Assembly (NCBI GenBank): GCA_002104905.1
Contig: MCFE01000116.1
Coordinates: 62,001-126,000, forward strand
DNA length: 64,000 nt
Direction of reading: 5' to 3'
Source: Basidiobolus meristosporus CBS 931.73
Lineage: Eukaryota; Basidiobolomycota; Basidiobolomycetes; Basidiobolales; Basidiobolaceae
Positions 44,847 to 56,364 of this stretch are shown here, piece by piece (the stretch's first letter is position 1; each line of letters opens with the position of its first letter). The position numbers and the translations under genes are program-made. Below the pieces are notes generated by a model that did not search any database, was not told where the DNA came from, and saw only the letters and a list, made by a program, of their open reading frames with translations.

Positions 44847-45056
44847 ATGAAATTCGCCAGCGTACTTGCTATTCTTGCCGCTGTTTCTGCGACAGTTGAT
44901 TGCTACCCATTGATCCTGGAGACTAGCGATTCAGCAGTGGACAAGAGAGATCTGCATGACTTCTGCGGAGGCTGGTTCTGTGGTCATGTCAAGCGTGAGG
45001 AAGCTCTGGAGACAAGTGAAGCCAATATCTCCACTCCATCGATGTCAGTTGCCTGA
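44847..45056 (+). CDS. B-type peptide precursor
   Basis: 69 residues with the B consensus signal, pro-region LILETSDSAVD, core and tail EEALETSEANISTPSMSVA. TATATAAAT at 44770-44778. The left half of the upstream dyad is mutated (ATCAG for ACCGG). Confidence 0.92.
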   Translation: MKFASVLAILAAVSATVDCYPLILETSDSAVDKRDLHDFCGGWFCGHVKREEALETSEANISTPSMSVA

Positions 45057-45731
45057 TGTGCACAGGCAGCACTGATGACAAGCCGATTTCCAAATTTAAC
45101 TATCCAATTTTGTTGCTCCTGATAAATACCACACACGACAAACTAAGCGTATCCATCCATCCATCCTCCACATGGATTTTTGATTATCTGACAATTTCCA
45201 GTGAAATAAACATTGCTACCCCGCATTTCATATTTTCTCACGGCTATTGAACTAGCGAAGTGAAAGTCACTTGTATTCGGACCCATTCCCGTATATTCCA
45301 TGCTGAAATGAGCTGATTTCAACCCTACCAGGCACCTTTATTCCGTAATACAATGGTAATTTCGCGGTGAAAGGAATATTCACATATGGTTGCCGACCCA
45401 GCTTTCCTCTATTCCCCAGAGGATTTTCCCTACTCTTGAAAGGCTGACATCTGCGCAGCCAAACATTCTAGGAATCAGAACATGACTTGAGGATGATGAC
45501 CATCTTTGATGTAACACGCAAGGTGATTTTAGAATATCATCATCCTATAGCTTTTCAACGATCAGTTGCATTTTGTGGCACCAATAGTTCTGAGAATCAG
45601 AAATCGGCAGCCTGGGGTTCCAAGAAGCCAGAATCAATGCACATAAATAGCTCACTAACGACACTGCCATTCATCAGCCTGCAGCCTTTCTGACAAGTAA
45701 CAAATTCTACTTGAGCATTTGAACCTAAGCC

Positions 45732-45962
45732 ATGAGACTCATTGCTGTACTCACTACTTGTATCGTTGCCACAATGACAGCTAACGGCTATCCTGTGGGT
45801 CGGCTAGCCAATGATGTAACCAAGGAGAAGAGAGATCTGCACGACTTTTGTGGAGGTTGGTTCTGTGGCCATGTGAAGCGTGATCACACAGTCCATGACA
45901 GTCAGACTACTACATCTTCTCTGAGCTCAAATCAGCCTAACACCTTCATGACAGCTGAATAA
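45732..45962 (+). CDS. A-type peptide precursor, mosaic pro-region
   Basis: 76 residues. The signal (MRLIAVLTTCIVATMTANGYP) and tail match the left-half A copies, but the pro-region VGRLANDVTKE matches the right-half copies (VGQLANDVTKE at 50757 onward). This is a patchwork expected from gene conversion. ACATAAATA at 45641-45649; AATAAA at 46117-46122. Confidence 0.92.
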   Translation: MRLIAVLTTCIVATMTANGYPVGRLANDVTKEKRDLHDFCGGWFCGHVKRDHTVHDSQTTTSSLSSNQPNTFMTAE

Positions 45963-46629
45963 GGTACCACCAAGTCAAGATATTAATTCTCCCAAATGTG
46001 TCTCTGCCCGTTCTTCAAGCCCATTTGATTTTGAATCCGTAATTTGGGCAAGATCCACCACCAATGTGATTACATAATACCCTTTGAATCCCCAATTTTG
46101 TATGTGTCTCGTAATCAATAAATGGCGCGTTGGTGCACAACTACATTCTCCTTTGATGATTGCCGCAAACTGTATTGACACACTGATAAACTAATAAGAG
46201 TATACTGTTCAGTATGCAATCAACCTTTCTCAATATTGGGACTTTGGTGGCAACCAGGACATTCATCAGCTTCATGAAGAAGTGGCCCATTGAATATGCA
46301 GTCAATAAGCTGGCATTTCTAGATTTGATAAATGTGTTTGGAGCCGGAAGTTAGATGAGCCCGATGAGAGATTCTCTTGCGGAGTGGAGAACAGAGCTTA
46401 TGCTGTTCGACGATCCAGAAGCCATTTCCGGTATTGTAAAACCAGTCTGACCATATAGAGGGGATAGCGTCGGCGCTGCTTCCTAGAATAACCTGGCTAC
46501 AAGAACCGGTTTAGATTTCCGGTAGAGGGCTCCGAGAAGTACAGCACGAAGTATATAAATGTCTCTTGCGCTGGTTAGCATTAAGTAGAGGACAGCTTTG
46601 ATATCTTGAGATATTTCTACAGAACAATC

Positions 46630-46785
46630 ATGAAATTCGCCAGCGTACTTGTAATTCTTGCCGCTGCTTCAGCAACAATTGACTGCTACCCATTGATCCT
46701 GGAGACTAGCGATTCAGCAATGGACAAGAGAGATCTGCATGACTTCTGTGGAGGCTGGTTCTGTGGTCATGTCAAGCGGGAGTAA
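46630..46785 (+). CDS. B-type precursor truncated just after the second cleavage site
   Basis: 51 residues: MKFASVLVILAAASATIDCYP, pro-region LILETSDSAMD, consensus core, KR, then Glu and TAA. The tail is removed by a GAG-TAA in place of GAGGAAG. Dyad at 46505-46523 and TATATAAAT at 46552-46560 are intact. The mature peptide should be unaffected, so the tail may be dispensable. Confidence 0.88.
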   Translation: MKFASVLVILAAASATIDCYPLILETSDSAMDKRDLHDFCGGWFCGHVKRE

Positions 46786-47238
46786 GATCTGGAGACAAGT
46801 GAAGTCGAAATACCCACCTCACCTATGCCAAATCTCTAATGTGCACGGGCAGTATTAATAATGATACGATATTTCAACCCGAACTCACCAATTTTGTTGC
46901 TTCTGATAAACACTATGCATGATAAGCTAAGCGTAGCTTTCCATCCTCCGCATGGAATTTTGATTTTCTGATGGCTTTCTATGAAATAAACAATATAATC
47001 CCACGTTCCCAAGTTTCATATTGCTATTCAACCAGCAGAGTAAAGACCGCTCATATGTAATCCTATGCAATTTAGTTTCATGTTGACGAGGTGTCGCTAG
47101 TGAAGCTCCAACCAATCAGAATTGAACTCAAAGTATATCTTCCTGATATGAATAGTACTTTTGCTGTGAACTTGATATCGACATATGGTCACCGACCAAG
47201 ATTCCAAATATTCCCAAGAGTACTTCCCTCACTTGTGA

Positions 47239-47297
47239 AGCTACCAACCCTCCTCTGAGCTCACATCAGCCCGACACCCCCACAATAGCTCAACAAG
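47239..47297 (+). pseudogene. Tail fragment of an A-type precursor at a deletion junction
   Basis: Only the 3' end of an A copy remains: CTACCAACCCTCCTCTGAGC and CAGCCCGACACC followed by the A-type 3' flank with CAATAAATGG near 47450. Promoter, signal and core are gone. The preceding B spacing to 47962 is about 1.33 kb instead of 1.78 kb, consistent with a loss of about 0.45 kb. Confidence 0.7.
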
Positions 47298-47961
47298 GTA
47301 CCACTAAGTCAGGGTTTCAACGCTGCCAAGTACGCCCCCGTCCATTCTTCACGACCATTTGATTTTGAATCCGTAATTTGAGCGAGATCCACCACCAATG
47401 TGATTACATAATACCCTTAGAGTCCCCAATTTTGTATACATCTTGAAATCAATAAATGGCGCGTTGGTGCACAACTACATTCTCCGTTGATGATTGCCGC
47501 AAACTGTATTGACACACTGATAAACTAATAAGAGTATACTGTTTAGTATGCAATCAACCTTTCTCAATATTGGGACTTTGGTGGCAACCAGGACATTCAT
47601 CAGCTTCACGAAGAAGTGACCCACTGAATATGCAGTCAATAAGCTGGCATTTCTAGATTTGATAAATGTGTTTGGAGCAGTAAGTTAGATGAGCCGATGA
47701 GAGATTCTCATGCGGAGTGGAAAACAGAGCTTACGCTGTTGGACGATCCAGAAGCCATTTCCTGTATTGTAAAACCAGTCTGACCATATTGAGGGGATAG
47801 CGTCGGCGTTGCTTCGCAGAATAACCTGGCTACAAAAACCGGTTTGGATTTCCGGTAGAGGATTCTGAGAAGTGCGGCACGAAGTATATCAATGTCTCTT
47901 GCGCTGATTAGCATTCAGTAAAATACAGCTTTGATATTTGAGAGATCACTACCAAACAATC

Positions 47962-48171
47962 ATGAAATTCGCCGGCGTACTTGCTATTCTTGCCGCTGTT
48001 TCTGCGACAGTTGATTGCTACCCATTGATCCTGGAGACTAGCGATTCAGCAGTGGACAAGAGAGATCTACATGACTTCTGCGGAGGCTGGTTCTGTGGTC
48101 ATGTCAAGCGTGAGGAAGCTCTGGAGACAAGTGAAGCCAATATCTCCACTCCATCGATGTTAGTTGCCTGA
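47962..48171 (+). CDS. B-type peptide precursor
   Basis: 69 residues: MKFAGVLAILAAVSATVDCYP, consensus pro-region and core, tail ending SMLVA as in 35873. Dyad at 47838-47856; TATA variant TATATCAAT at 47885-47893. Confidence 0.92.
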   Translation: MKFAGVLAILAAVSATVDCYPLILETSDSAVDKRDLHDFCGGWFCGHVKREEALETSEANISTPSMLVA

Positions 48172-48846
48172 TGTGCACAGGCAGCACTGATGACAAGCCG
48201 ATTTCCAAATTTAACTATCCAATTTTGTTGCTCCTGATAAATACCACACACGACAAACTAAGCGTATCTATCCATCCATCCTCCACATGGATTTTTGATT
48301 ATCTGACAATTTCCAGTGAAATAAACATTGCTACCCCGCATTTCATATTTTCTCACGGCTATTGAACTGGCGGAGTGAAAGTCACTTGTATTCGGACCCA
48401 TTCCCGTATATTCCATGCTGAAATGACCTGATTTCAACCCTACCAGGCACCTTTATTCCGTAATACAATGGTAATTTCGCGGTGAAAGGAATATTCACTT
48501 AGGGTTGCCGACCCAGCTTTCCTCTATTCCCCAGAGGATTTCGCCTACTCTTGAAAGGCTGAGATCTGCGCAGCCAAACATTCTAGGAATCAGGACATGA
48601 CTTGAGGATGATGACCATCTTTGATGTAACACGCAAGGTGATTTTAGAATATCATCATCCTATAGCTTTTCAACGATCAGTTGCATTTTGTGGCACCAAT
48701 AGTTCTGAGAATCGGAAATCGGCAGCCTGGGGTTCCAAGAAGCCAGAATCAATGCACATAAATAGCTCACTAACGACACTGCCATTCATCAGCCTGCAGC
48801 CTTTCTGACAAGTAACAAATTCTACTTGAGCATTTGAACCTAAGCC

Positions 48847-49077
48847 ATGAGACTCATTGCTGTACTCACTACTTGTATCGTTGCCACAATGACAGCTAAT
48901 GGCTACCCCGTAAATCAGGTGACTGATGGAGTAGCCATGGAAAAGAGAGATCTGCACGACTTTTGTGGAGGCTGGTTCTGTGGCCATGTGAAGCGTGATC
49001 ACACTGTCCATGACAGTCAGACTACTACATCTTCTCTGAGCTCACATCAGCCTAACACCTTCATGACAGCTGAATAA
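48847..49077 (+). CDS. A-type peptide precursor
   Basis: 76 residues: MRLIAVLTTCIVATMTANGYP, pro-region VNQVTDGVAME, consensus core, tail ending FMTAE. ACATAAATA at 48756-48764; AATAAA at 49232-49237. Confidence 0.92.
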   Translation: MRLIAVLTTCIVATMTANGYPVNQVTDGVAMEKRDLHDFCGGWFCGHVKRDHTVHDSQTTTSSLSSHQPNTFMTAE

Positions 49078-49744
49078 GGTGCCACCAAGTCAAGATATTA
49101 ATTCTCCCAAATGTGTCTCTGCCCGTTCTCCAAGCCCATTTGATTTTGAATCCGTAATTTGGGCAAAATCTACCACCAATGTGATTACACAATACCCTTT
49201 GAATCCCCAATTTTGTATACATCTTGTAATCAATAAATGGCGCATTGGTGCACAACTACATTCTCCTTTGATGATTGCCACAAGTTGTAATGGCATACTG
49301 GTAGCTTAATAAGAGTATACTGTTCAGCATGCAATCAACCTTTCTCAATATTGGGACTTTGGTGGCAACCAGGACATTCATCAGCTTCACGAAGAAGTGG
49401 CCCATTGAATATGCAGTCAATAAGCTGGCATTTCTAGATTTGATAAATGTGTTTGGAGCAGCAAGTTAGATGAGCCCGATGAGAGATTCTCATGCGGAGT
49501 GGAAAACAGAGCATATATGCTGTTCGACGATCGAGAAGCCATTTCCGGCATTGTAAAACCAGCCTGACCATATTGAGGGAATAGTGTCAGCGCTGCTTCC
49601 TAGAATAACCTGGCTACAAAACCGGTTTGGATTTCCGGTAGAGGATTCCGAGAAGTGCGGCACGGAGTATATAAATGTCCCTTGCGCTGATCAGCATTCA
49701 GTAGAGGACAGCTTTGATATTTGCGAGATCACTATCAAACAATC

Positions 49745-50068
49745 ATGAAATTCGCCAGCGTACTTGCTATTCTTGCCGCTGTTTCAGCAACAATTGACTG
49801 CTACCCATTGATCCTGGAGACTAGCTTTGATATTTTGAGATATTTCTACAGAACAATCATGAAATTCGCCAGCGTACTTGTAATTCTTGCCGCTGCTTCA
49901 GCAACAATTGACTGCTACCCATTGATCCTGGAGACTAGCGATTCAGCAATGGACAAGAGAGATCTGCATGACTTCTGTGGAGGCTGGTTCTGTGGTCATG
50001 TTAAACGGGAGGAAGCTCTCGAAGCCAATGGAGCCATAACTTCAGCCTCAGGAATGCCAAATGCCTGA
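49745..50068 (+). CDS. B-type precursor with duplicated signal/leader (chimeric copy)
   Basis: The 107-residue frame holds a first signal and half pro-region (ending LILETS), then translated leader sequence (FDILRYFYRTI), then a second complete precursor starting at 49859 (MKFASVLVILAAASATIDC...). The inserted 114 bp keep the frame. The second start has its own usual leader, so translation could begin at either ATG. Core and both KR are intact; tail EEALEANGAITSASGMPNA. Dyad at 49621-49639, TATATAAAT at 49668-49676. Confidence 0.85.
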   Translation: MKFASVLAILAAVSATIDCYPLILETSFDILRYFYRTIMKFASVLVILAAASATIDCYPLILETSDSAMDKRDLHDFCGGWFCGHVKREEALEANGAITSASGMPNA

Positions 50069-50626
50069 TGAGCATAGACTACACTAATGACGAGCTGATA
50101 TCCAAGCCCAAATTCAGGTTCAAGTAATCCTACCACCCAAACTCTCCAATTTTGTTGCTACTGATGCACGATCAGCTAAGCGTAACCATCCAGCCTCTGC
50201 ATGGATTTTTGATTTCCTGATAATATACTACAAAATAAACAATATATCTCCACATTCCAAATATCCGTTTTGTTGCTTAACCAGTAGGGTAAAAACCCCT
50301 CGTTTGCGAGTCCTTGCCATTTTGTTCCATTCCGACATGATGTCCTAAATGAACATCTATTCGGGCATGTTCAAACTCCACCAACATCCTCCTGTAAATT
50401 CTGTTGCAAGCTTGATATCTACATATCGGCACTGATCAAGGCCTCCAGTATCCACAGGAGTTCTCTGCTTACTTATGAAATTCTGAGGTCTGTGCTGCCG
50501 AGAATTTCAGGAATCGGAATATGATGTGAAGATAATTCACAATCTCAATCCAATAAACAAGACTGTTTCAGGACATCATTTCAGTTTACTTTCCGTCCGT
50601 GGTATCTTGTGCGACCAACAATTCTG

Positions 50627-50683
50627 GGAATCAGTAATTGCCACTCTGGGATTCCTAGAACTCCCAAGAAATGTACATAAATC
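50627..50683 (+). promoter_or_regulatory. Representative A-type promoter: GGAATC-N17-GATTCC dyad plus TATA-like box
   Basis: GGAATC and GATTCC are separated by 17 bp and followed by ACATAAAT(C/A). The pair recurs at the same distance before most A copies (for example near 31257 and 33044), in some with GAATC as the left half. It is absent from B promoters at that position. Confidence 0.5.
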
Positions 50684-50756
50684 GCTCCCCAACGAACCAT
50701 CATTCCTCAGGCTACAGCCTTGCTATCGAATACCAAACTCTTCCCCGACCGGAATA

Positions 50757-50987
50757 ATGAGACTCCTTTCTGTACTCGCTGTTTGTATCATTTCTGCAAT
50801 GACAGCTAACGGCTATCCTGTGGGTCAGCTAGCCAATGATGTAACCAAGGAGAAGAGAGATCTGCATGACTTTTGTGGAGGTTGGTTCTGTGGCCATGTG
50901 AAGCGTGATCTCTCTGTTCATGACAGCCAGACTACTACATCTTCTCTGAGCTCACAGCAGCCTAAAACCTTCATGACCGCTCTATAA
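50757..50987 (+). CDS. A-type peptide precursor, right-half form
   Basis: 76 residues: MRLLSVLAVCIISAMTANGYP, pro-region VGQLANDVTKE, consensus core, tail DLSVHDSQTTTSSLSSQQPK... The frame is open for 77 codons upstream but crosses the TATA (ACATAAATC, 50675-50683), so the start is the internal ATG that begins the signal peptide. GGAATC-N17-GATTCC dyad at about 50627-50655. AATAAA at 51142-51147. Confidence 0.92.
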   Translation: MRLLSVLAVCIISAMTANGYPVGQLANDVTKEKRDLHDFCGGWFCGHVKRDLSVHDSQTTTSSLSSQQPKTFMTAL

Positions 50988-51653
50988 GGTACCACCAAGT
51001 CAAGATGTTAATTGTCCCGAATACGTCTCTGCCCGTTCTTCATGCCCATTTGATTTTGAATCCGTAATTTGGGCAAGATCTACCACCAATGTGATTACAC
51101 AATACCCTTTGAATCCCCAATTTTGTACGCGTCTCGTAATCAATAAATGGCGCGTTGGTGCACAACTACATTCTCCATTGATGATTGCCACAACTTGTAA
51201 TGGCATATTGATAGCTTAATAAGAGCATACTTCTCAGCATGAAATAAACCTTTCTCATTATTATGATATTAGTGGTAACCAGATCATTCATTAGCCTCAT
51301 GTAGAAGTGACCCATTGAATATGCAGTTAATAAGCTGGCATTACTAGATTTGATTAATGTGTTTGGAGCAGGAAATTAGATGAGCCCGATGAGAGGTTCT
51401 AGTGCGGAGTGAAAAATAGAGCATATGCTGTTCAACGATCCAGAAGCCATTTCCGGTTTTCTAAAACCAGTCTGACCATATTGAGGGGATAGTGTCAGCG
51501 TTGCTTCCTAGAATAACCTGGCTACAAAAACCGGTTTGGATTTCCAGTAGTGGGTTCCGAGAAGTGCAGCACGGAGAATATAAATGTCCCTTGCGCTGAT
51601 CAGCATTCAGTAGAGGACAGCTTTGATATTTGAGAGATCATTACCAAACAATC

Positions 51654-51863
51654 ATGAAATTCGCCGGCGTACTTGTTATTCTTGCCGCTGTTTCTGCCAC
51701 AGTTGACTGCTACCCATTGATCCTGGACACTAGCAATTCAGCAGTGGACAAGAGAGATCTGCATGACTTCTGCGGAGGCTGGTTCTGTGGTCATGTCAAG
51801 CGAGAGCAAGTTCTGGAGACAAGTGAAGCCAATAACTCCGCTCCATCGATGTCAAATGCCTGA
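51654..51863 (+). CDS. B-type peptide precursor
   Basis: 69 residues: MKFAGVLVILAAVSATVDCYP, pro-region LILDTSNSAVD (Asn for Asp), consensus core, tail EQVLETSEANNSAPSMSNA. The TATA is AATATAAAT (51577-51585), and the right half of the dyad is CCAGT, so the promoter looks partly degraded. Confidence 0.9.
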   Translation: MKFAGVLVILAAVSATVDCYPLILDTSNSAVDKRDLHDFCGGWFCGHVKREQVLETSEANNSAPSMSNA

Positions 51864-52543
51864 TGTGTATAGGCAGCATCTATGACAAGCCGATATCCAT
51901 ATCTGAACTATCCAATTTTGTTGCTCCTGATAAATACCACACACGACAAACTAAGCGTATCCATCCATCCATCCTCCACATGGATTTTTGATTATCTGAC
52001 AATTTCCAGAGAAATAAACATTGCTACCCCACATTTCATATTTTCTCACGGCTACTAAACTAGCAGAGTGGAAGTCACTTGTATTCGGACCCATTCCCGT
52101 ATATTCCATGCTGAAATGAGGTGATTTCAACTCTACCAGGCACCTTTATTCCGTAATACAATGGCAATTTCGCGGTGAAAGGAATATTCACATATGGTTG
52201 CCGACCCAGCTTTCCTCTATTCCCCAGAAGACTTCCCCTACTCTTGAAAGGCTGACATCTGCGCAGCCAAACATTCTAGGAATCAGAACATGACTTGAGG
52301 ATGATGACTACCTTTGATGTAAAACGCAAGGTGATTTTAGTATATCACCATCCTATAGCTTTCCAACGATCAGTTGCATCTTGTGGCACCAATAGTTCTG
52401 GGAATCAGATATCACCAGCCCGTGATTCCAAGAAGCCAGAATCAATGCGCATAAATAGCTCACTAACGACACTGCCATTCATCAGCCTGCACCCTTTCTG
52501 TTGAGTATCAGATTCTACTTCAGCCAGCAATTGAACCTAAACC

Positions 52544-52774
52544 ATGAGACTCTTTGCTGTACTCACTATTTGTATCGTTGCCACAATGACAGCCAATGGC
52601 TACCCCGTAAATCAGGTGACTGATGGAGTAGCCATGGAAAAGAGAGATCTGCACGACTTTTGTGGAGGCTGGTTCTGTGGCCATGTGAAACGTGATCACA
52701 CTGTCCATGACAGCCAGACTACTACATCTTCTCTGAGCTCACAGCAGCCTAATACCTTCATGACAGTTCAATAA
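52544..52774 (+). CDS. A-type peptide precursor
   Basis: 76 residues: MRLFAVLTICIVATMTANGYP, pro-region VNQVTDGVAME, consensus core, tail ending FMTVQ. CATAAATA at 52450-52457; AATAAA at 52929-52934. This left-half type copy sits among right-half type copies, another sign of mixing. Confidence 0.92.
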   Translation: MRLFAVLTICIVATMTANGYPVNQVTDGVAMEKRDLHDFCGGWFCGHVKRDHTVHDSQTTTSSLSSQQPNTFMTVQ

Positions 52775-53440
52775 GGTACCACCAAGTCAAGATATTAATT
52801 CTCCCAAATGTGTCTCTGCCCGTTCTTCAAGCCCATTTGATTTTGAATCCGTAATTTGGGCAAGATCTACCACCAATGTGATTACACAATACCCTTAGAG
52901 TCCCCAATTTTGTATGCGTCTCGTAATCAATAAATGGCGCGTTGGTGCACAACTACATTCTCCTTCGATGATTGCCGCAAACTGTATTGACACACTGATA
53001 AACTAATAGGAGTATACTGTTCAGTATGCAATGAACCTTTCTCAATATTGGGACTTTAGTGGCAACCAGGACATTCATCAGCTTCACGAAGAAGTGGCCC
53101 ATTGAATATGCAGTCAATAAGCTGGCATTTCTAGATTTGATAAATGTGTTTGGAGCAGCAAGTTAGATGAGCCCGATGAGAGATTCTCATGTGGAGTGGA
53201 AAACAGAGCTTACGCTGTTGGACGATCCAGAAGCCATTTCCGGTATTGTAAAACCAGTCTGACTATATTGAGGTGATAGCGTCGGCGTTGCTTCGCAGAA
53301 TAACCTGGCTACAAAAACCGGTTTGGATTTCCATTAGACGGTTCCGAGAAGTGCGGCACGAAGTATATAAATGTCTCTTGCGCTGATGAGCATTCAGTAG
53401 AGGACAGCTTTGATATTTGAGAGATCACTACCAAACAATC

Positions 53441-53650
53441 ATGAAATTCGCCAGCGTACTTGCTATTCTTGCCGCTGTTTCTGCGACAGTTGATTGCTAC
53501 CCATTGATCCTGGAGACTAGCGATTCAGCAGTGGACAAGAGAGATCTGCATGACTTCTGCGGAGGCTGGTTCTGTGGTCATGTTAAACGGGAAGTAGTCA
53601 CCGATGCCAGTGGATCCTTAACTTCAGCCTCAGGAATGCCAAATGCCTGA
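53441..53650 (+). CDS. B-type peptide precursor, alternative tail
   Basis: 69 residues with the B consensus up to KR. The tail is EVVTDASGSLTSASGMPNA, a second tail type shared with 58833. TATATAAAT at 53364-53372; the right dyad half is lost (TTCCATTAG). Confidence 0.92.
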   Translation: MKFASVLAILAAVSATVDCYPLILETSDSAVDKRDLHDFCGGWFCGHVKREVVTDASGSLTSASGMPNA

Positions 53651-54338
53651 TGAGCATAGACTGCACCAATGACGAGCTGATATCCAAGCCCAAATTCAGG
53701 TTTAAGTAATCCTACCACCCAAACTCTCCAATTTTGTTGCTACTGATGCACGATCAGCTAAGCGTAACCATTCAGCCTCTGCATGGATTTTTGATTTCCT
53801 GATAATATACTACAAAATAAACAATATATCCCCACATTCCAAATATCCGTTTTGTTGCTTAACCAGTAGGGTAAAAACCCCTCGTTTGCGAGTCCTTGCC
53901 ATTTTGTTCCATTTCGACATGATGTCCTAAATGAACATCTATTCGGGCATGTTCAAACTCCACCAACATCCTCCTGTAAATTCTCTTGCAAGCTTGATAT
54001 GTACATATCGGCACTGGTCAAGGCCTCCAATATCCACAGGAGTTCTCTGCTTACTTATGAAATTCTGAGGTCTGTGCTGCCGACAATTTCAGGAATCGGA
54101 ATATGATGTGACGATGATTCACAATCTCAATCCAATAAATAAGACTGTTTCGGGACATCATTTTAGTTTACTTTCCATCCGTTGTATCTTGTGCGACCAA
54201 CAATTCTGGGAATCAGTAATTGCCACTCTGGGATTCCTAGAACTCCCAAGAAATGTACATAAATCGCTCCCCAACGAACCATCATTCCTCAGGCTACAGC
54301 CTTGCTATCGAATACCAAACTCTTCCCCGACCGGAATA

Positions 54339-54569
54339 ATGAGACTCCTTTCTGTACTCGCTGTTTGTATCATTTCTGCAATGACAGCTAACGGCTATCC
54401 TGTGGGTCAGCTAGCCAATGATGTAACCAAGGAGAAGAGAGATCTGCATGACTTTTGTGGAGGTTGGTTCTGTGGCCATGTGAAGCGTGATCTCTCTGTC
54501 CATGACAGCCAGACTACTACATCTTCTCTGACCTCACAGCAGCCTAAAACCTTCATGACCGCTCTATAA
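54339..54569 (+). CDS. A-type peptide precursor, right-half form
   Basis: 76 residues, as 50757 except one tail change (SSLTSQQ). ACATAAATC at 54257-54265; AATAAA at 54724-54729. The upstream open frame again spans the promoter. Confidence 0.92.
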   Translation: MRLLSVLAVCIISAMTANGYPVGQLANDVTKEKRDLHDFCGGWFCGHVKRDLSVHDSQTTTSSLTSQQPKTFMTAL

Positions 54570-55235
54570 GGTACCACCAAGTCAAGATGTTAATTCTCCC
54601 GAATTCGTCTCCGCCCGTTCTTCATGCCCATTTGATTTTGAATCCGTAATTTGGGCGAGATCCACCACCAATGTGATTACATAATACCCTTTGAATCCCC
54701 AATTTTGTACGCGTCTCGTAATCAATAAATGGCGCGTTGGTGCACAACTGCATTCTCCATTGATGATTGCCACAAGTTGTAACGGCATACTGATAGCTTA
54801 ATAAGAGTATACTTTTCAGCATGTAATAAACCTTTCTCATTATTATGATATTAGTGGTAACCAGATCATTCATTAGCCTCATGTAGAAGTGACCCATTGA
54901 ATATGCAGTTAGTAAGCTGGCATTACTAGATTTGATTAATGTGTTTGGAGTAGGAAATTAGATGAGCCCGATGAGAGGTTCTAATGCGGAGTGAAAAATA
55001 GAGCATATGCTGTTCAACGATCCAGAAGCCATTTCCGGCATTGTAAAACCAGTCTGACCATATTGAGGGGATAGTGTCAGCGTTGCTTCCTAGAATAACC
55101 TGGCTACAAAAACCGGTTTGGATTTCCAGTAGTGGGTTCCGAGAAGTGCAGCACGGAGTATATGATTGTCCCTTGCGCTGATCAGCATTCAGTAGAGGAC
55201 AGCTTTGATATTTGAGAGATTACTACCAAACAATC

Positions 55236-55445
55236 ATGAAATTCGCCAGCGTACTTGCTATTCTTGCCGCTGTTTCAGTGACAATTGACTGCTACCCATT
55301 GATCCTGGACACTAGCAATTCAGCAGTGGACAAGAGAGATCTGCATGACTTCTGCGGAGGCTGGTTCTGTGGTCATGTTAAACGGGAGGAAGCTCTCGAA
55401 GCCAATGGAGCCATAACTTCAGCCTCAGGAATGCCAAGTGCCTGA
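55236..55445 (+). CDS. B-type peptide precursor with mutated TATA
   Basis: 69 residues: MKFASVLAILAAVSVTIDCYP, pro-region LILDTSNSAVD, consensus core, tail EEALEANGAITSASGMPSA. The TATA position reads TATATGATT (55159-55167), and the right dyad half is CCAGT, so expression may be reduced. Confidence 0.9.
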   Translation: MKFASVLAILAAVSVTIDCYPLILDTSNSAVDKRDLHDFCGGWFCGHVKREEALEANGAITSASGMPSA

Positions 55446-56133
55446 TTAGCATAGACTACACTAATGACGAGCCGATATCCAAGCCCAAATTCAGGTTTAA
55501 GTAATCCTACCACCCAAACTCTCCAATTTTGTTGCTACTGATGCACGATCAGCTAAGCGTAACCATCCAGCCTCTGCATGGATTTTTGATTTCCTGATAA
55601 TATACTACAAAATAAACAATATATCCCCACATTCCAAATATCCGTTTTGTTGCTTAACCAGTAGGGTAAAAACCCCTCGTTTGCGAGTCCTTGCCATTTT
55701 GTTCCATTCCGACATGATGTCCTAAATGAACATCTATTCGGGCATGTTCAAACTCCACCAACATCCTCCTGTATATTCTCTTGCAAGCTTGATATCTACA
55801 TATCGGCACTGATCAAGGCCTCCAGTATCCACAGGAGTTCTCTGCTTACTTATGAAATTGTGAGGTCTGTGCTGCCGACAATTTCAGGAATCGGAAAATG
55901 ATGTGACGATGATTCACAATCTCAATCCAATAAATAAGACTGTTTCGGGACATCATTTTAGTTTACTTTCCATCCGTTGTATCTTGTGCGACCAACAATT
56001 CTGGGAATCAGTAATTGCCACTCTGGGATTCCTAGAACTCCCAAGAAATGTACATAAATCGCTCCCCAACGAACCATCATTCCTCAGGCTACAGCCTTGC
56101 TATCGAATACCAAACTCTTCCCCGACCGGAATA

Positions 56134-56364
56134 ATGAGACTCCTTTCTGTACTCGCTGTTTGTATCATTTCTGCAATGACAGCTAACGGCTATCCTGTGG
56201 GTCAGCTAGCCAATGATGTAACCAAGGAGAAGAGAGATCTGCATGACTTTTGTGGAGGTTGGTTCTGTGGCCATGTGAAGCGTGATCTCTCTGTTCATGA
56301 CAGCCAGACTACTACATCTTCTCTGAGCTCACAGCAGCCTAATACCTTCATGACAGTTCAATAA
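56134..56364 (+). CDS. A-type peptide precursor, right-half form
   Basis: 76 residues: pro-region VGQLANDVTKE, consensus core. The tail combines the DLSVHDSQ start of the right-half type with the NTFMTVQ end seen at 52544. ACATAAATC at 56052-56060; AATAAA at 56519-56524. Confidence 0.92.
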   Translation: MRLLSVLAVCIISAMTANGYPVGQLANDVTKEKRDLHDFCGGWFCGHVKRDLSVHDSQTTTSSLSSQQPNTFMTVQ

